Position numbers and translations under genes: made by a program. Below are positions 44,712 to 56,073 of a stretch of 64,000 bases of DNA, one piece after another; the first letter of the stretch is position 1; each line of letters begins with the position of its first letter. The stretch covers positions 316,445-380,444 of the forward strand of contig ML978164.1 in the NCBI GenBank assembly GCA_010015745.1, given 5' to 3'. Below the pieces are notes generated by a model. That model did no database searches. It was not told the DNA's origin and worked only from the letters and a program-made list of their open reading frames with translations. The DNA comes from Setomelanomma holmii (lineage: Eukaryota > Ascomycota > Dothideomycetes > Pleosporales > Phaeosphaeriaceae).

Positions 44712-46862
44712 ATGCCTTCACCACTTCGACATCTCTTTCCTCGACACAAGGACAACGAAGGCAAACTAAGCTTAGAGTCGGCAAAGTCGCCAAAATGGCC
44801 AAAGTTTCCGAGATCTCCAAGATCGCCCAAGTCTCCTAAACCTTTGACCTATGCGGAAAGGAATCCAGATCGTGTCTACCAGTGCCAGGGCTGCAACCAT
44901 GTTGAGAACCTGATAACACGGAGAATCGAGCAGCGACAGAATGATCGGGAGGAGAGGTTGGGTGTTGTAGCTCTCTTGCACAACAGCTTCGATGAGTTGG
45001 ATCAGTGTGCTCACAAATGCGCGACTTGTCGCGTGTTCCGCCAGTCACTCATCTTGGAGGAAGTGACTTTCGATGGAGTGTGGAAAATTCACGATACACG
45101 AGAAGAAGTGTTCGTCCGCTGGAACCAGACGGCTGCTGCAGGCGGTACATCTTGCGTCTTTCTTACTGTAGGGATCGAAGACGCACCTGGGCTTGCTGGG
45201 GTAGTCAACTGTAACAGTCACAATGATATCGTGCATCTTGCGCTACATCCTGATGGTCGCGGCGCAGTTGTTGTTGAACAAGCGAAGCGTTGGCTCAACA
45301 CTTGCCTCGTTAGCCATATCGGCGAGTGCGACAACCTCAAATTCAGCAGCGAAAATCCGGAGCTACTGATCGAGATCCTATCGTCGGACTTTATACGGTT
45401 ATGCGAGAACCAGACGGGTGGTTACGTGGCACTGAGCTACTGCTGGGGCGATCCGAAGACGCTTACGAAACCTGAACTGGAGCAAGTGAACCAAGGGAAG
45501 ACGGTGATGAACAACGTGAAGGATCGTCTGGACCCATTTGCTATTTCCGATCTCCCGGCGACTGTGCGCGATGCGCTCCAATTCTTTCATGCGATGGGTC
45601 TGCGCTACGCCTGGATCGATTATCTCTGCATCGTTCAGGACAATCCGAAAGGTGTGGCGACTATGCACAAGGTCTACTCGAATGCACTCTTCACCTTGTG
45701 CTCGTGTGCCACCACGCGAGCCACTTCGGGATTGTTCGACCAGCGCGAGGCGTGGACTCGACGGACTGAGCCATGTCGACTCGGTGGTCAATGGCTGACA
45801 ACATCGGACATGTCTGTGAACGAGCTGCGTCTGAGGTCGCCGCTAGCTGGACGTGCTTGGACGCTCCAAGAAGAGAGGTTGAGTCCTCGAATGCTCTATG
45901 TCTCTAGTAGTAGGATGTATTGGTCTTGCGCCAAAGCCAACGAGATGGAACTGAAGCCTGTATACGAACAAAAGGCCACCAAGGTACAAAGACCCGTGTA
46001 TGCAACTACTGGCCGCAATACGCAGATGCCACTCGCCCAGGAGTTCTTGCTGGCCTGCCGAAACTCTGGTTCGAAGGACCTTCACACCTACTGGGCGGAC
46101 ATCGTCAAGTCATATGCGTTGAGAAGCATGACCAATATAAAGAAGGATCGACTGAACGCTTTGTCTGGCTTGGCGGCGAAGTATGCGAGCGCAAGCAGCC
46201 ATGAGGAATATCTCGCCGGTCTTTGGAAGAACGATCTGCCCGCGGACCTTGTGTGGAAAGTAGACCGACCAGTGGACTTTGATTACAACAATGTCGACCC
46301 GACCGAAAGCCCTTGGCCGTCGTGGTCGTGGGCTGCGCTCCCGCTGCAAACTGTGATCGAGACAAATGTTGACAGCACGAGATCGTCGTTCTTCGACAGG
46401 ATCGCCGACAATGAAGAGATGACATCAGAAAATCCAGAAGACAACATCAAACGGGGAGAGACAGTCAAAGACATGTGTGTTACAGGTCGCATCCGCCCTC
46501 TCTGGGGGTCTAACTCTCGGCGTGTTGACTGGACTAGCGTCAGCAGACGAGTTGACGGAGAGGAAAGGTTCTCTTTTGCAGCTACTCCCGAGCAGAATAT
46601 GCATGCTATAGAGCCCCGGTCTGGTCGCGTTCTGGTGTACGAAGATCGAAAGACAGAAATAGTTGGCCAGCTTGACTTCTGGCATGACGTCGAGAAAGTG
46701 CAAATCAATTCAGCGAACTTGACGGCTTTGGAGATTGGAGAAACGACTATGCTTCTGCTGGAACATTCCGATAAGGGAGCGTACCGGCGTGTAGGAGTCG
46801 CCTGGCATGTTCGTAAGGACTTCTTTGCGGCGGCGGACCATAAGATCTTGATGATCCGGTAA
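44712..46862 (+). CDS. HET-domain protein, intact
   Basis: A single exon of 716 residues from ATG 44712. The N-terminus has a proline-directed Ser/Lys tract (SPKWPKFPRSPRSPKSPKP). Two Cys pairs follow, CQGC near 58 and CAHKCATC near 102, typical of the region before HET domains. The HET core has YVALSYCWGDPKT (about 238), GLRYAWIDYLCIVQD (about 298), MHKVYSNALFTLCSCA and AGRAWTLQEERLSPRML. The C-terminal conserved motif SYALRSMTNIKKDRLNALSG and WPSWSWAALP are present. HET proteins trigger heterokaryon incompatibility cell death after non-self recognition; the partner locus is unknown. Compared with the broken HET gene at 9-11.4 kb, every shared motif here is intact. The N-terminal domains of the two differ, so they are not recent duplicates. 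Confidence 0.9.
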   Translation: MPSPLRHLFPRHKDNEGKLSLESAKSPKWPKFPRSPRSPKSPKPLTYAERNPDRVYQCQGCNHVENLITRRIEQRQNDREERLGVVALLHNSFDELDQCAHKCATCRVFRQSLILEEVTFDGVWKIHDTREEVFVRWNQTAAAGGTSCVFLTVGIEDAPGLAGVVNCNSHNDIVHLALHPDGRGAVVVEQAKRWLNTCLVSHIGECDNLKFSSENPELLIEILSSDFIRLCENQTGGYVALSYCWGDPKTLTKPELEQVNQGKTVMNNVKDRLDPFAISDLPATVRDALQFFHAMGLRYAWIDYLCIVQDNPKGVATMHKVYSNALFTLCSCATTRATSGLFDQREAWTRRTEPCRLGGQWLTTSDMSVNELRLRSPLAGRAWTLQEERLSPRMLYVSSSRMYWSCAKANEMELKPVYEQKATKVQRPVYATTGRNTQMPLAQEFLLACRNSGSKDLHTYWADIVKSYALRSMTNIKKDRLNALSGLAAKYASASSHEEYLAGLWKNDLPADLVWKVDRPVDFDYNNVDPTESPWPSWSWAALPLQTVIETNVDSTRSSFFDRIADNEEMTSENPEDNIKRGETVKDMCVTGRIRPLWGSNSRRVDWTSVSRRVDGEERFSFAATPEQNMHAIEPRSGRVLVYEDRKTEIVGQLDFWHDVEKVQINSANLTALEIGETTMLLLEHSDKGAYRRVGVAWHVRKDFFAAADHKILMIR

Positions 46863-47499
46863 GGCAGGGATCAGCTGTTGCCGTCTTTCGGGTCACATGC
46901 ACGCCCCGAGTACAAAAGGGGCTTAGTATTTCTCACGTGTGTGATATAGAAGAAGAATGAAGGACTGAGTTGATTGTATAGCTATGAATGAGGGAAGCTA
47001 TATATATGTGTAGACTGAGAGAGCATAGGGATAACCCTGCTAGCGTGTAACAGTATTTCAACGTCGAATAAAAAAACCGTCACTCACCTTCTTGACTCTT
47101 CTTCCACATCACCCTCACCAGAAATCTCGTGCTTTCCCTGCCGCCAAAGCCTCCACCCAGCGAGGCTACGCCTCCTTCAGCGTGGTGTTCCAAACGATGC
47201 TCCGCTTTCAGCTTCTTACGACATACTTAATGATTCTTACGACGTGACGGAAGAAACGAGGGCAGATCACGCCTGCTCTCGCTTTGGACGGCTATGGTGA
47301 AGGCTAGTTGCCCATCAACCACTGTGCTTCGTTACCTTTGGGCTTGCCTTCCTGACTGCATCCAGGCACAGCATTGTGCCACGGCACAAATCCCGTCACA
47401 CAGCGCTTGCTCCTCACCTGGCTCGCTGACTGGCTCATACGGTTACGGCTACACTATGCCTGGCCTATTCGATTTCAGCCTGACGCCCAACGCACGTCC
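46863..47499. other. Intergenic region
   Basis: About 0.6 kb with no supported gene, between the HET 3' end and the small membrane-protein gene. A frame open through 47294-47542 overlaps its first exon and has no motif. Confidence 0.45.
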
Positions 47500-47894
47500 A
47501 TGGGAGCCGCATCGTATAGCGCCTTCCAGCTCCGCTCCATGACGAGCCACGCGGAGTTCAGAAAGAAGTTCCTTCGGACGACAGTGTTTATTCTGGCCGG
47601 AAGTAAGGTTTCTTGTCGCTCCGCATGCAGCTCACCAATGCTGACATTGAACTTGCAGCAGCCACATCAGTGGCACTTCTTTATATGCCAGGCGCGACCG
47701 AGGCCATGCCACGGGCTGGCTCTCGGCTGCAAACTGATCAGCGTATGCCCGCGGGCGCTGGTATCCCCATCTTCTCATCTCTTGAGGAGGTAAGTCGCAA
47801 GTCATGCCTGCCTTGAGCGAGTACACTGACGCAGATAGGCCGCCGAAAGCTTGTGCATGAACGGTGGCTGTTGTGTTGGGACGTACATCAATAG
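47500..47894 (+). CDS. 97-residue single-pass membrane protein of unknown family
   Basis: Three exons, 47500-47602, 47659-47789 and 47835-47894. The introns are 56 nt (GTAAGG donor, CTGAC branch, TTGCAG end) and 45 nt (GTAAGT donor, CTGACGCAG end). Both junctions keep phase and together give MGAASYSAFQLRSMTSHAEF, a hydrophobic segment FILAGTATSVALLYM (about residues 31-45), then AGAGIPIFSSLEEIGRRKL and WLLCWDVHQ at the end. An acceptor four bases later (47838) would instead give a different and longer Cys-containing tail. No family is recognised. One membrane-spanning helix near the N-terminus and a short soluble tail suggest a small organelle-membrane protein. Confidence 0.58.
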
Positions 47895-48005
47895 GCGTCG
47901 GGGCTCGCTGGATGGATACGCAGGTGACTGTAGCTACGAGAAGAACAAGATGACATCGCTCGGTGGCATACAAAGATTCATGGTGGTGAGCAAAGTGGTA
48001 TACAT

Positions 48006-48296
48006 CTACACTGTCCAAGCCTGCGTGTACTCTTGCAAGATCCCCGTCCTGGTCCAATTTCCCTCCCATTCATCCTCGCTGTCTTCTCTTCGCTCTGCTT
48101 CTCTCCCGTTCTCCGCCATCTGGTGGTCGTCTTCTTCTGGGTGGTCCACCGCCAGGCGCTGGTCGAGTGCGCCTGACAGCTTCCCAACCCAGCGGCGAAA
48201 GCCAAATCTTCTTCGCAGCCAGAGAATTGCTCTTCGACCGATGCTTTCTTTGCTCTCAAGCTGGGCTAGGCTTCCTTGCTGCATTGTTTTAGTCAT
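48006..48296 (-). CDS. Possible small basic-then-acidic protein
   Basis: A 96-residue ATG frame on the minus strand. The first half is basic (SIGRRAILWLRRRFGFRRW) and the second acidic (EDDHQMAENGREAERRED). It has no domain, intron or neighbour that supports it and may be a chance frame. Confidence 0.28.
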   Translation of the reverse strand: MTKTMQQGSLAQLESKESIGRRAILWLRRRFGFRRWVGKLSGALDQRLAVDHPEEDDHQMAENGREAERREDSEDEWEGNWTRTGILQEYTQAWTV

Positions 48297-48882
48297 TGCT
48301 CACCTGTAATCGAGCTTGTTGCATACGCGTGCCCCTTCTCCTCCTCTTTTTCTCCGCTTCTTGGCGGCATTGTGGTAGAGTTGTCTTCTTGAAGACGGTG
48401 CGATGGTGAGCTTCGGTGCTGTGGAGCGGTGCTCAATATCGGGCGGAGACTATCCGTAGTGAATTTGCCAAAGAGTAAAAGTGAAGCAGCTTTGCGAATC
48501 TACGTCCTCGAATCTCCATACACACTAGCATAGAAATGGCATGGCTTCATGATGATGCAGTGAGGGTGAACGATCCCATGAAAGCTATCACATGCTACGC
48601 TGCACTGCTTGCGCCTCTTCACCGTTGACCACGTAAGGGTCGCCCTCAGACCGCGCTATTCGCTGGCATACAGTTTTCCGTTGACGAATCGCGCCATATT
48701 CTAGAATCTTCCCGCGTGATTTTCCCTCGTTTGCACTGCTCCATCATCTGAGCCGCGTTGCACTAGCCTATATATCCGACCTTCCACAACTGTAAGCCCA
48801 CTTTTCTACTACCATTGATGCAGATATCCACAACAGTCTTTGACACCGGGACCGACCCCTGACTTCCCCAACTCGATCCAAG
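48297..48882. other. Intergenic region
   Basis: No gene seen. It contains the upstream region of the 354-residue protein gene, including CTATATAT near 48770 that could be a TATA element about 110 bp before the ATG. Confidence 0.4.
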
Positions 48883-49995
48883 ATGTCGTCGCCAACTACT
48901 CCAAAAGCCACGCCCGCAAAGCCTGCCTCGCCTTCTTTCGAGTCATCGCCTGACACTCCTTGCCCCGCGCGGTCCTTCAATCGCTTCACGACTGGCGATT
49001 TCGGTGGCCGCATTGCGAATGCGCGCAACCTTCGTCAACAAGAAGCCCCACCAGCACCTCTTCCACGCACCTCAGTGTGTGGCTCTGAAGGCGGCGTCAT
49101 CCTTGAAGGCTCACTTCACTCTTCTTTGGGACCTGCTTCGAGCCACAAGGTTCGTCCCATCTACGGCGGCTTTCCTGGAAGCTACGTTGGTCCCTACGAC
49201 TCCTGTGGCAAGACTCCTGGCGATCAACATTTGCCAAACACCAGCATGTCGGTTCAAGAGTGGGAGACAAAGTGTGCCGGACTTCTTGCCAGTCTCAAGG
49301 TCGCTCCTACACCTGGTCGACGCATTGCCTTTGGAGAAAACCCGCCCGTCACATTCCCGGAGAAAGGCAAGGAGCATGTCTCTGCGGTGGATGGCAAGAA
49401 GGTTAAGCGAGAGGTGCCTCAAGGTGTAAGTAAAAATACTCCTGCATAGCGAATGCTCACTGACAATATCTAGGCTACCGATTGTCTACTCTTCCTCGGT
49501 CCCTTCCGCATTATCCGGCAAACCTGCGCTGCGAATCCGAAGCACAAGGGATATGTCGACCTGCAAGCCTGGTTGGATTCGCATATGCACGAGTCACTCC
49601 ACAAGGTCGTCAAGTCCGACGAAGTCATCCGCGAAGTCGTATACACGGTCAGTATACCCATGATAGACAGCGACTGGATGTTCTACAACGAGGTGTTGGC
49701 GGAGTGCTTCCCTGAAGCTCGCGAGCTTCACTTCTTCCTGGCTCCTGGCTATGACCATGTAGACCAGTTCACCGCGCACCACAAGTTTGAGAAATCTGGT
49801 CTTTTCGAGAACGAACCAGATATGCTCACCAAGGATACATTGACTCTTGAGGGTCAGTCCAAGGAGGAGATAGTGGCAACCATGGTGAAGCAGCATCGTC
49901 TGAGCCTGCCACGGGACTATGGTCGTCCTAAAGACTTCCGTCCTGAGCTTGTGCCGGAAGAGATGGGCGGGAAGATGAAGGGCTTCCAGATGTAG
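48883..49995 (+). CDS. 354-residue protein of unknown family
   Basis: Exons 48883-49425 and 49474-49995 join in phase 0 across a 48-nt intron (GTAAGT donor, CTGAC branch, TCTAG end). The N-terminal 60 residues are Pro/Ser/Thr-rich (SSPTTPKATPAKPASPSFE). A first folded-looking part includes FPGSYVGPYDSCGKTPGD and MSVQEWETKCAGLLASLKV. Exon 2 holds the best ordered part: FLGPFRIIRQTCAANPKHKG, VDLQAWLDSHMHESLHKVV, then IPMIDSDWMFYNEVLAECFP and HFFLAPGYDHVDQF. The C-terminus is charged. No catalytic motif or targeting signal stands out. Two well-formed exons in phase make the gene real; the function is unknown. Confidence 0.7.
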
Positions 49996-50288
49996 GGAAC
50001 AGAAGCCTGTAGATAGTCGGTTCCATGTAAGGGAAAGATCATTCGTCAGCAAGTAGCGCTTCAAGGCTTCTGAGATGAGGTACAGATAGTCTCATGGCGC
50101 AATGTAAAAGTCTCATACCCTGAAATCGTTGCTCTCCCCACATTTCTATCGTTGTGAGGATCATCATGCTACCACATCGCGGCCTTGCCTCACTGGACCT
50201 GGAGCGTATTGTGCTTTGCTCTGCGCACTCGACTCGGAAGCTGTAGATATATGTGATAAGGTTTAAATCCTTCATCAAAACATATGAA

Positions 50289-50358
50289 GGGTCGGTGGTG
50301 TAATGGCAGCACGCTCCAGCTTGTCTGGAGAGGCCCGAGTTCGATTCTTGGCCTTCCT
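50289..50358 (+). tRNA. tRNA-like element, probably a tRNA-Gly-derived pseudogene
   Basis: The D-arm GGTGTAATGGCAGCAC and the T-arm CCGAG-TTCGATT-CTTGG fold normally, and a five-pair anticodon stem (CTCCA/TGGAG) is present. The seven-base loop GCTTGTC lacks the invariant U33 and would give anticodon TTG. The acceptor stem GGGTCGG/CCTTCCT has two mismatches. The D and T arms resemble fungal tRNA-Gly. I infer a decayed copy. No intron is seen. Confidence 0.5.
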
Positions 50359-50912
50359 TATTTCTTCTGCGTGTCACACAAGGCTCGAGTCGTGTGTGCC
50401 ACGTAGAGGAATCTTTTTGGCATTTCCAATTCTGTGGCAAGCCTTTGTGCATCACAGGTCTGTATTGGTCGTATACGATCATTACGTTCGAGTTGAATAA
50501 TCCAACTGTAGCATTACGTAGTCAGATGAGACCACGTGGAGGTTGACAAGTTGCCTGCATGCCTTTTTGCTTTGCACCTGATCGATCGTTCTCAATATCT
50601 CTGACCAAATGCATGAGACACTGTGGTATGCTCAGGCGGTCAAGCGGCGCCATGCTCTCCGCGGAGCTGCTCGTTTTCTTGCTGCCTGAGACTTTGAGTG
50701 GGTCCCATTGACTCAACAAGGTCACCTCGACCAATCTTGCCCCAATCGTAGTGGCCATGACTTCGGAAGATACCGCCGGTGTTGATAAGGTAACGTGCTT
50801 CAGCACGAGCCTTACGCTAGCGAGAGCTCCTGCCTCGCTCACCATAAACACCCCTCATCCCCTCCCTCACTCCTCTTTTTCCTTTCCCTTACGCCTTCAC
50901 AACCTTGGTGAC
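50359..50912. other. Gap between the tRNA-like element and the first relic
   Basis: About 0.55 kb with no supported gene. Minus-strand frames here lack motifs. Confidence 0.4.
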
Positions 50913-51400
50913 ATGCAGAAGAAAGCTTTCCGGCACCCGAGCAGGTGTACGGCGCGGCCAGCAGTGATCATCAACAACATCAACATCACTGGTAAGTTTC
51001 TCCTTCTCATCTCACATCTACAGCTTGACACTGACATCGTTCAGCTGCGCCCGGCGGCACTCGTAAGTCTCGGTCGAATCGGCCGTCGGCCTTCTCGTCA
51101 GAGATTCCGGGTGGTGCGTCTTGTCACGCTGGTGCAAAGCCTCAACCTTCGACTTCCGCACCGAGTATCAACGGTGGCAGGCGCACTATCCAGAGTCGTT
51201 GCCATTCGATTCGAGACAATTGAGGTGAGTACCCTGCCCGCGTCTCAACCGCGTCCACTGACATCTCCGCAGCTAATAGCTCTGCTCGGCGCCTCAAATC
51301 CCGACGACCCTCTCGCAAACGATGTTGCCCAGGAGATTTCCAGCTTCAGCAAGAATTCATGCAGAACGCGCTGTGGTGCAGGCAACCTGGCCTGGATCTG
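50913..51400 (+). pseudogene. Spliced gene relic with possible ubiquitin-conjugating-enzyme C-terminal fragment
   Basis: Exon 50913-50991 (MQKKAFRHPSRCTARPAV) splices across a perfect 53-nt intron (GTAAGT, CTGAC, TTCAG) into exon 51045. That frame stops at 51221-51223, three bases before a second good donor (GTGAGT at 51225). In the third frame the same exon reads FDFRTEYQRWQAHYPESLP, so the true frame seems to shift inside it. After the next acceptor (CTCCGCAG, exon from 51273) the sequence reads LIALLGASNPDDPLANDVAQ, and one base later in phase FQLQQEFMQNALW. That order resembles the end of a UBC fold (LL...NPDDP...VAxE...EF...A..W). Splice sites outlasting frames indicate a decayed gene. 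The UBC label is tentative. Confidence 0.4.
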
Positions 51401-51853
51401 GTTCACCCATGAATTGTATGCTCAAATTCAGAGTCCGGTGGTGTGGCTATTACCCAACATTGAATGAAAGCCAACTTCAACCTTTACTTCCAATGCCATT
51501 ATTGCCCGTGCTTGTCGTGTCACTGTTCTTGTTCCATGTACACATTCTTCTAATCTTTGTCACTCAAATGGTCATGAGTGATTCATTGGTGTGCCCATGT
51601 CGCTCATCAACTGGCCCTCGAAGCAGTCATGATGAGTCCAAAGTCAGCTCCGCGACATGCATATCTTTATGTACCCCAATAGAAATGGTGACAGCATAAG
51701 GTGTCTGCGGGAGCATAACTCCGAGTACGCAGACGCACTTGCTCGAGTATATTGCATGCGCTGCTGGACTCTATCGATCAGACTTGCTATCAATGCAACG
51801 AAGAGGCACAAACTCGAGATCTAAGAACCGTATGTGTCCGAATGCATCCTTAG

Positions 51854-52021
51854 AGCAAAGCTCTACTTCAGTATCAAGACCGAATGCTCTCTTGCAAGAT
51901 GCGAAACGAACTCAGGTAGAACTTTGCTAAGTGCTCATCTTACTTGACCAAACAGTCCTGAAGACATCTCAGAAGAAGAGTCGCTCGGCTTCGACATGAA
52001 CACAGAGGTCTTACTGCCCAG
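51854..52021 (+). other. Two splice-linked coding fragments
   Basis: The fragment ending at 51915 (QYQDRMLSCKMRNEL) joins exon 51956-52021 (SPEDISEEESLGFDMNTEV) across a 40-nt intron with GTAGAA donor, GCTAAG branch and AAACAG end. A clean GTAAGT donor follows at 52022. An in-frame stop at 51851 precedes it, and no start or continuation was found. It is part of an unknown or decayed gene. Confidence 0.4.
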
Positions 52022-54537
52022 GTAAGTGGTACTCTGTTCTCAATTCGCTGGGTTCTGGTAGGATTGATCTCCTGCGACTGTAACGCTGTTTTTGTAAAGT
52101 CTACAGGGTCTGATTGTCATTTACCATGTCCATGTGGGTTCATAGTCCTTACTGGCCTTCGAAGGGCTCAGCAGCCGCACAACCCCAAAACCCCTTTTGC
52201 GATTCACGGAACGAATTTGGGTCATACTCTTCAAGATCAACCGCGCTAGCTTGAGGTCTCGGTCGCTGGAGGCTTCTCTGCCAGGAGCGCGACCAACTTT
52301 CCACTTGCGTTCAGTGCGCTGTTTGACACAGAGTCTGCGACGCAGCCGACAACCCTCAATAGACTTGCCATAGGTTGCATCTGTAAGATCTGGCTTGGAG
52401 GAATTCACAAAGATATGCTCGAGCCGTTGCGCTATACTTAGAGCCGTGCGAGAGCCGCCGTGCAGTCACAATGTCTGCAGAATGGCACCAACATCCGGGC
52501 CGCGCCGCAGAACCGAGACGGCGCATCGCGCATTGTGTAGCCCAGGACTGGCGCAACTCCTTGACCGTTCACATCGTCCAGTTCATTAACTACAAGATCA
52601 GCAGTGCGTGGATGGCGACTGTGATGTTCCTCACGCTCGACTCCGTACTCTTTTGTTGTTCTCGAACTCGACATCACCAGATCCCCCACTACTGTAGCTC
52701 CAACTGCACCACCACCAAACTCTATCTTCGATATCTCCAACACCACAAGTCAGGATACGAGTCAGCCCGTGGCACGCACGAATTGTATACGCTGTCCACC
52801 CAACGATCGAATACTCGAAGACACGTTAACAGGGAAGGAGGTCAGCAATTGGCTGGATCAGAATACCACAACTCCGCACTTGGGGTAGCCGGCGGAGGGC
52901 TCGTCTTCGGACTCGAGCGGCTGATGAATATAATGCGGAGGAGGCGATGAAGATGCTTCAGGGCGACAAGGAGGTCGGCGTCACCAAAGGCTGGAACAGA
53001 ATACTGGAGGATGTGAAGAGTTTGGACAACCCAAATCGACGCCCTCCACAATGCCTCCGAGCAGATCGCCGCAATCGAAGCCACCGGGCACCCCTACTTT
53101 TGAAGTTTCCGACCAGCTACCATTGTGAAAGAATGTTAGCCCGGGCGCTGTAGTCTTGTACGCTCGAGTTCGGCTCAGAGTCGTGAGAATGTTGAACTTT
53201 CTCCACACCATGCATGATCGCCACCTTCTTTTTTACCACTGACAACAGCTGCAGTCAGAGCTCCAGAGCTCGCGATTAGTGTGCTCAGCGCATTGTGTAT
53301 GCTGTTGCGCCGAATCGATCTGCGACCCGTTTTGCGCATGTGCGATATGCTTTAATTCTAGGCATCGAGGCCCCTCACTTTGTGTCGGTCACTGAAATCA
53401 CCCACAAGGTCTTTCATGCGGAGATCGCACACCGTTTGGGACGGCGACTCAGGTCAGTACCCCTTCTCTCACTGGGACAACCTCAAGTCGCTCACTTCAA
53501 CCGTCGCAGGGTCAACAGCGCGCCGCAGAGCCTGAACAGATACTACGACAGGAGCGAAGCAGGACAATCCCTCTTCGATAGCCGCATCGCTCACTCGCGA
53601 CAGCGACAGCGAACTAGAATGGCAATAGATCTGGGGCTCCTATGTCAATAATAGCTCTTCGCGGATTCGGAACACCTCCTGCGGTGTAAATCATCGGGAG
53701 AAAAGCGCCTTGATCGGGACAGCGACAAGCATCGCAACCTTCTACGTCGGCGGCGAGTCCCCGAGCCCTTTCAAATGCCCAGAGTCATCTCAGTGCGACC
53801 CTCCGATTCGATCATCAACTAAATGCGACCTTCATCTAAACCACACGAGCCCGCCGAAGACACCTCGACAAGCCGATTGCGACGCAAAGATCATATGAGA
53901 AGGCGGCGGCACACTCAGCTTCATGCCCGCTTTCTTCGATAAGCAAGCGACGGAGTCTCACGGAGGCAGACGCACTAGCATGACAACATCCCAGAACTAT
54001 CAATCGCGACCAGGGGCCACATCCCCATCCAACAAGGCGGCGTGGTCATATACACCGCAGCGTTCAGCGTGGCTGCCACGGAGAACGGAGTCCGTATACC
54101 GCCCACGCCAGTCCAGGCGGGAATGAGAGGCCGGGCATTCGCATCGAGTTAGAGTTGAAGTGAAGCAATACAGCGACACTGGAGAGCGTCCAAGAGGAGG
54201 GCGCGACTGAGCTCTGCCAGCGGCGAGACGACGAATACTTGATTTTAGGTCATCAACTTGAAGGCGTACCGCAAATAGCACACCATTTGGGGCGTCCACG
54301 TGGCAGAGCGCCTCGAAATAGCATCGACATAGTAGGGGTTCTGATGTGTCGTCGCCGTTGAAATCAACCGAAGGACCACGGTCAAGTATCGACAGAAGTC
54401 GAGTCGGGGCCACAAACGCCAACATTTCTGCTGGAAGTGTCAAATTCGGGTCGCCGTCTTAGAAGGACATTTGTCGTGCGCTGCGTCAACGGACTTTGAT
54501 GCAGTCCATTCAAAGTTGGCACCTTCACATACGACTG
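52022..54537. other. Decayed plus-strand coding pieces, no intact gene
   Basis: Around 52,680-52,880 a frame reads APTAPPPNSIFDISNTTSQ, then NCIRCPPNDRILEDTLTGK, and stops. Near 52,925 another frame reads EYNAEEAMKMLQGDKEVGV and LEDVKSLDNP, continued a base out of phase as IDALHNASEQIAAIEATGH. Around 53,360-53,460 HFVSVTEITHKVFHAEIAH ends at a good intron-like GTCAGT...CGCAG. The pieces are protein-like but are interrupted every few dozen codons. No family is recognised. Confidence 0.35.
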
Positions 54538-55245
54538 TCAGTGCGCATTCATCAATACCATAGCTTCGCATCTTTGGCAGCTCGATCTTAGGACACAACC
54601 AATCCTTGGTGCTTCGTCCACCTTGGCGCAGGATTCAAGTACTGTAGGAAGCGGTAGATCTGTGTTCATATCGCTGCTGTAGATCTCATACGTGCTTCCC
54701 GCCTTTAGGCAAATCGCGGGTAGGTTCATGGACACCGTCATCGTTGCATGCGTAACCTGGGCTGACACTATACCAAGATTGATCGATCATCGAACCGCTC
54801 CGCCGAAAATGCGCATCTCCTTCAAGTTGCTCTTCGCGATTGGCAGACATTGAAGGCAATATCGATTCAGCTCATCTTGCACTTGCTCTTGCTCTTGCGA
54901 GACGTCGACCGCATTCGAGCCAACGGCAGCTGGGGTACATAAGACAAACTCGGATTGGGATACCAGGAGACAAGTCGATGGCAACCTTGGCGACGCTGGA
55001 CTGTCAATGGAACACTGGAACACAAACGAGGACGCCAATCGACTACTCTGGGCTGTCGGATCGAGGACGGGCGGCGGCGGCAACCGACAGGATGTCCTGG
55101 CGTCCCTTGCCGATGGGCCACAGCAAGGGATAGCCGCACCGCCGTGACAACCTCTCACACTCCAGTCTTCACCGGAAAGAGCGCGAGAGCATCTATTTTC
55201 TGACACAACCATTCGCAAAGCCGACCAACAGCACTGCGGCACCAC
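54538..55245 (-). other. Two adjacent coding-like minus-strand frames
   Basis: Frame 55245-54787 reads SSFVFQCSIDSPASPRLPS and EQEQVQDELNRYCLQCLPI. Frame 54768-54538 reads CLKAGSTYEIYSSDMNTDL and RIGCVLRSSCQRCEAMVLM. Neither starts at a convincing ATG with context, and they are separated by a stop and a phase change. They may be parts of one broken gene of unknown type. Confidence 0.3.
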
Positions 55246-56073
55246 TGAAGAGAGCTTCCGCTAGTGCAGTTCAGTTCACACGTGCACATCCAGCCGTCAC
55301 GATGGACTAGTCCCTTTGACCGTCGCTGGTATGGCAGAATTTGTGACTGCAATCTCACGAGACACTGCCTCAACCAGACGCTATGGACATCTTAGCGGAC
55401 ATCGTGCCCATGCACGGCGACTTCGCACAGTCACCACTGAATTGTCGCACGCTCTCCGAGGAGGCGTGCATTATCGACCATCAGGCATCTACATTCGGAA
55501 CGATCCATGCCGAGACATGTTACACTAACTCTGACCGAGCGTGCCCTTCGAGCCGTTGGGATCTGGCAGACTTGGCGATCGTTAAAATTTAGGTCCCATG
55601 CAAAGATGGCGAGTCACGACATCGACTCCATCGATGGCTAACGAGGATTGACTCTTGTTTCCATTTTCTTGCCGTTATGCCGAGATCTTTGAATTTATCA
55701 CGATGGCGCGAGGGCAAGAGGCGGAGATCTCGAATCCAGCTTCGTTGCGCCACGGCGACTCGGACTATGCACAGTCGTGGGACTTGCCAAAGTCGCAGTG
55801 GGCGGTGACACGCTTGTCCGATGTATACCGTCGTGACGGACTCCGGAACCAAGAATAGGAGGTCGCAGCAGCAATACGCAACTTGGGCTTTGCATAGAGC
55901 GTCCTATCTATCGTTGGTCTGAAAATTGATTTCCAAAACGATCCTGTCGACAACATCCGGTAACCCATGATTCGACAACAAATCAGCCACCCTTGATTTC
56001 CTGGGAGCATCATTCGAGGATCACGTCGAGATGGCGATCTGGGCGCGCCACCACCACAGGACACGAATCTTGA
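55246..56073. other. Short plus-strand frames only
   Basis: ATG frames at 55383-55592 (MDILADIVPMHGDFAQSPL) and 55705-55858 (MARGQEAEISNPASLRHGD) are short, unspliced and without motif. I see no supported gene. Confidence 0.25.
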
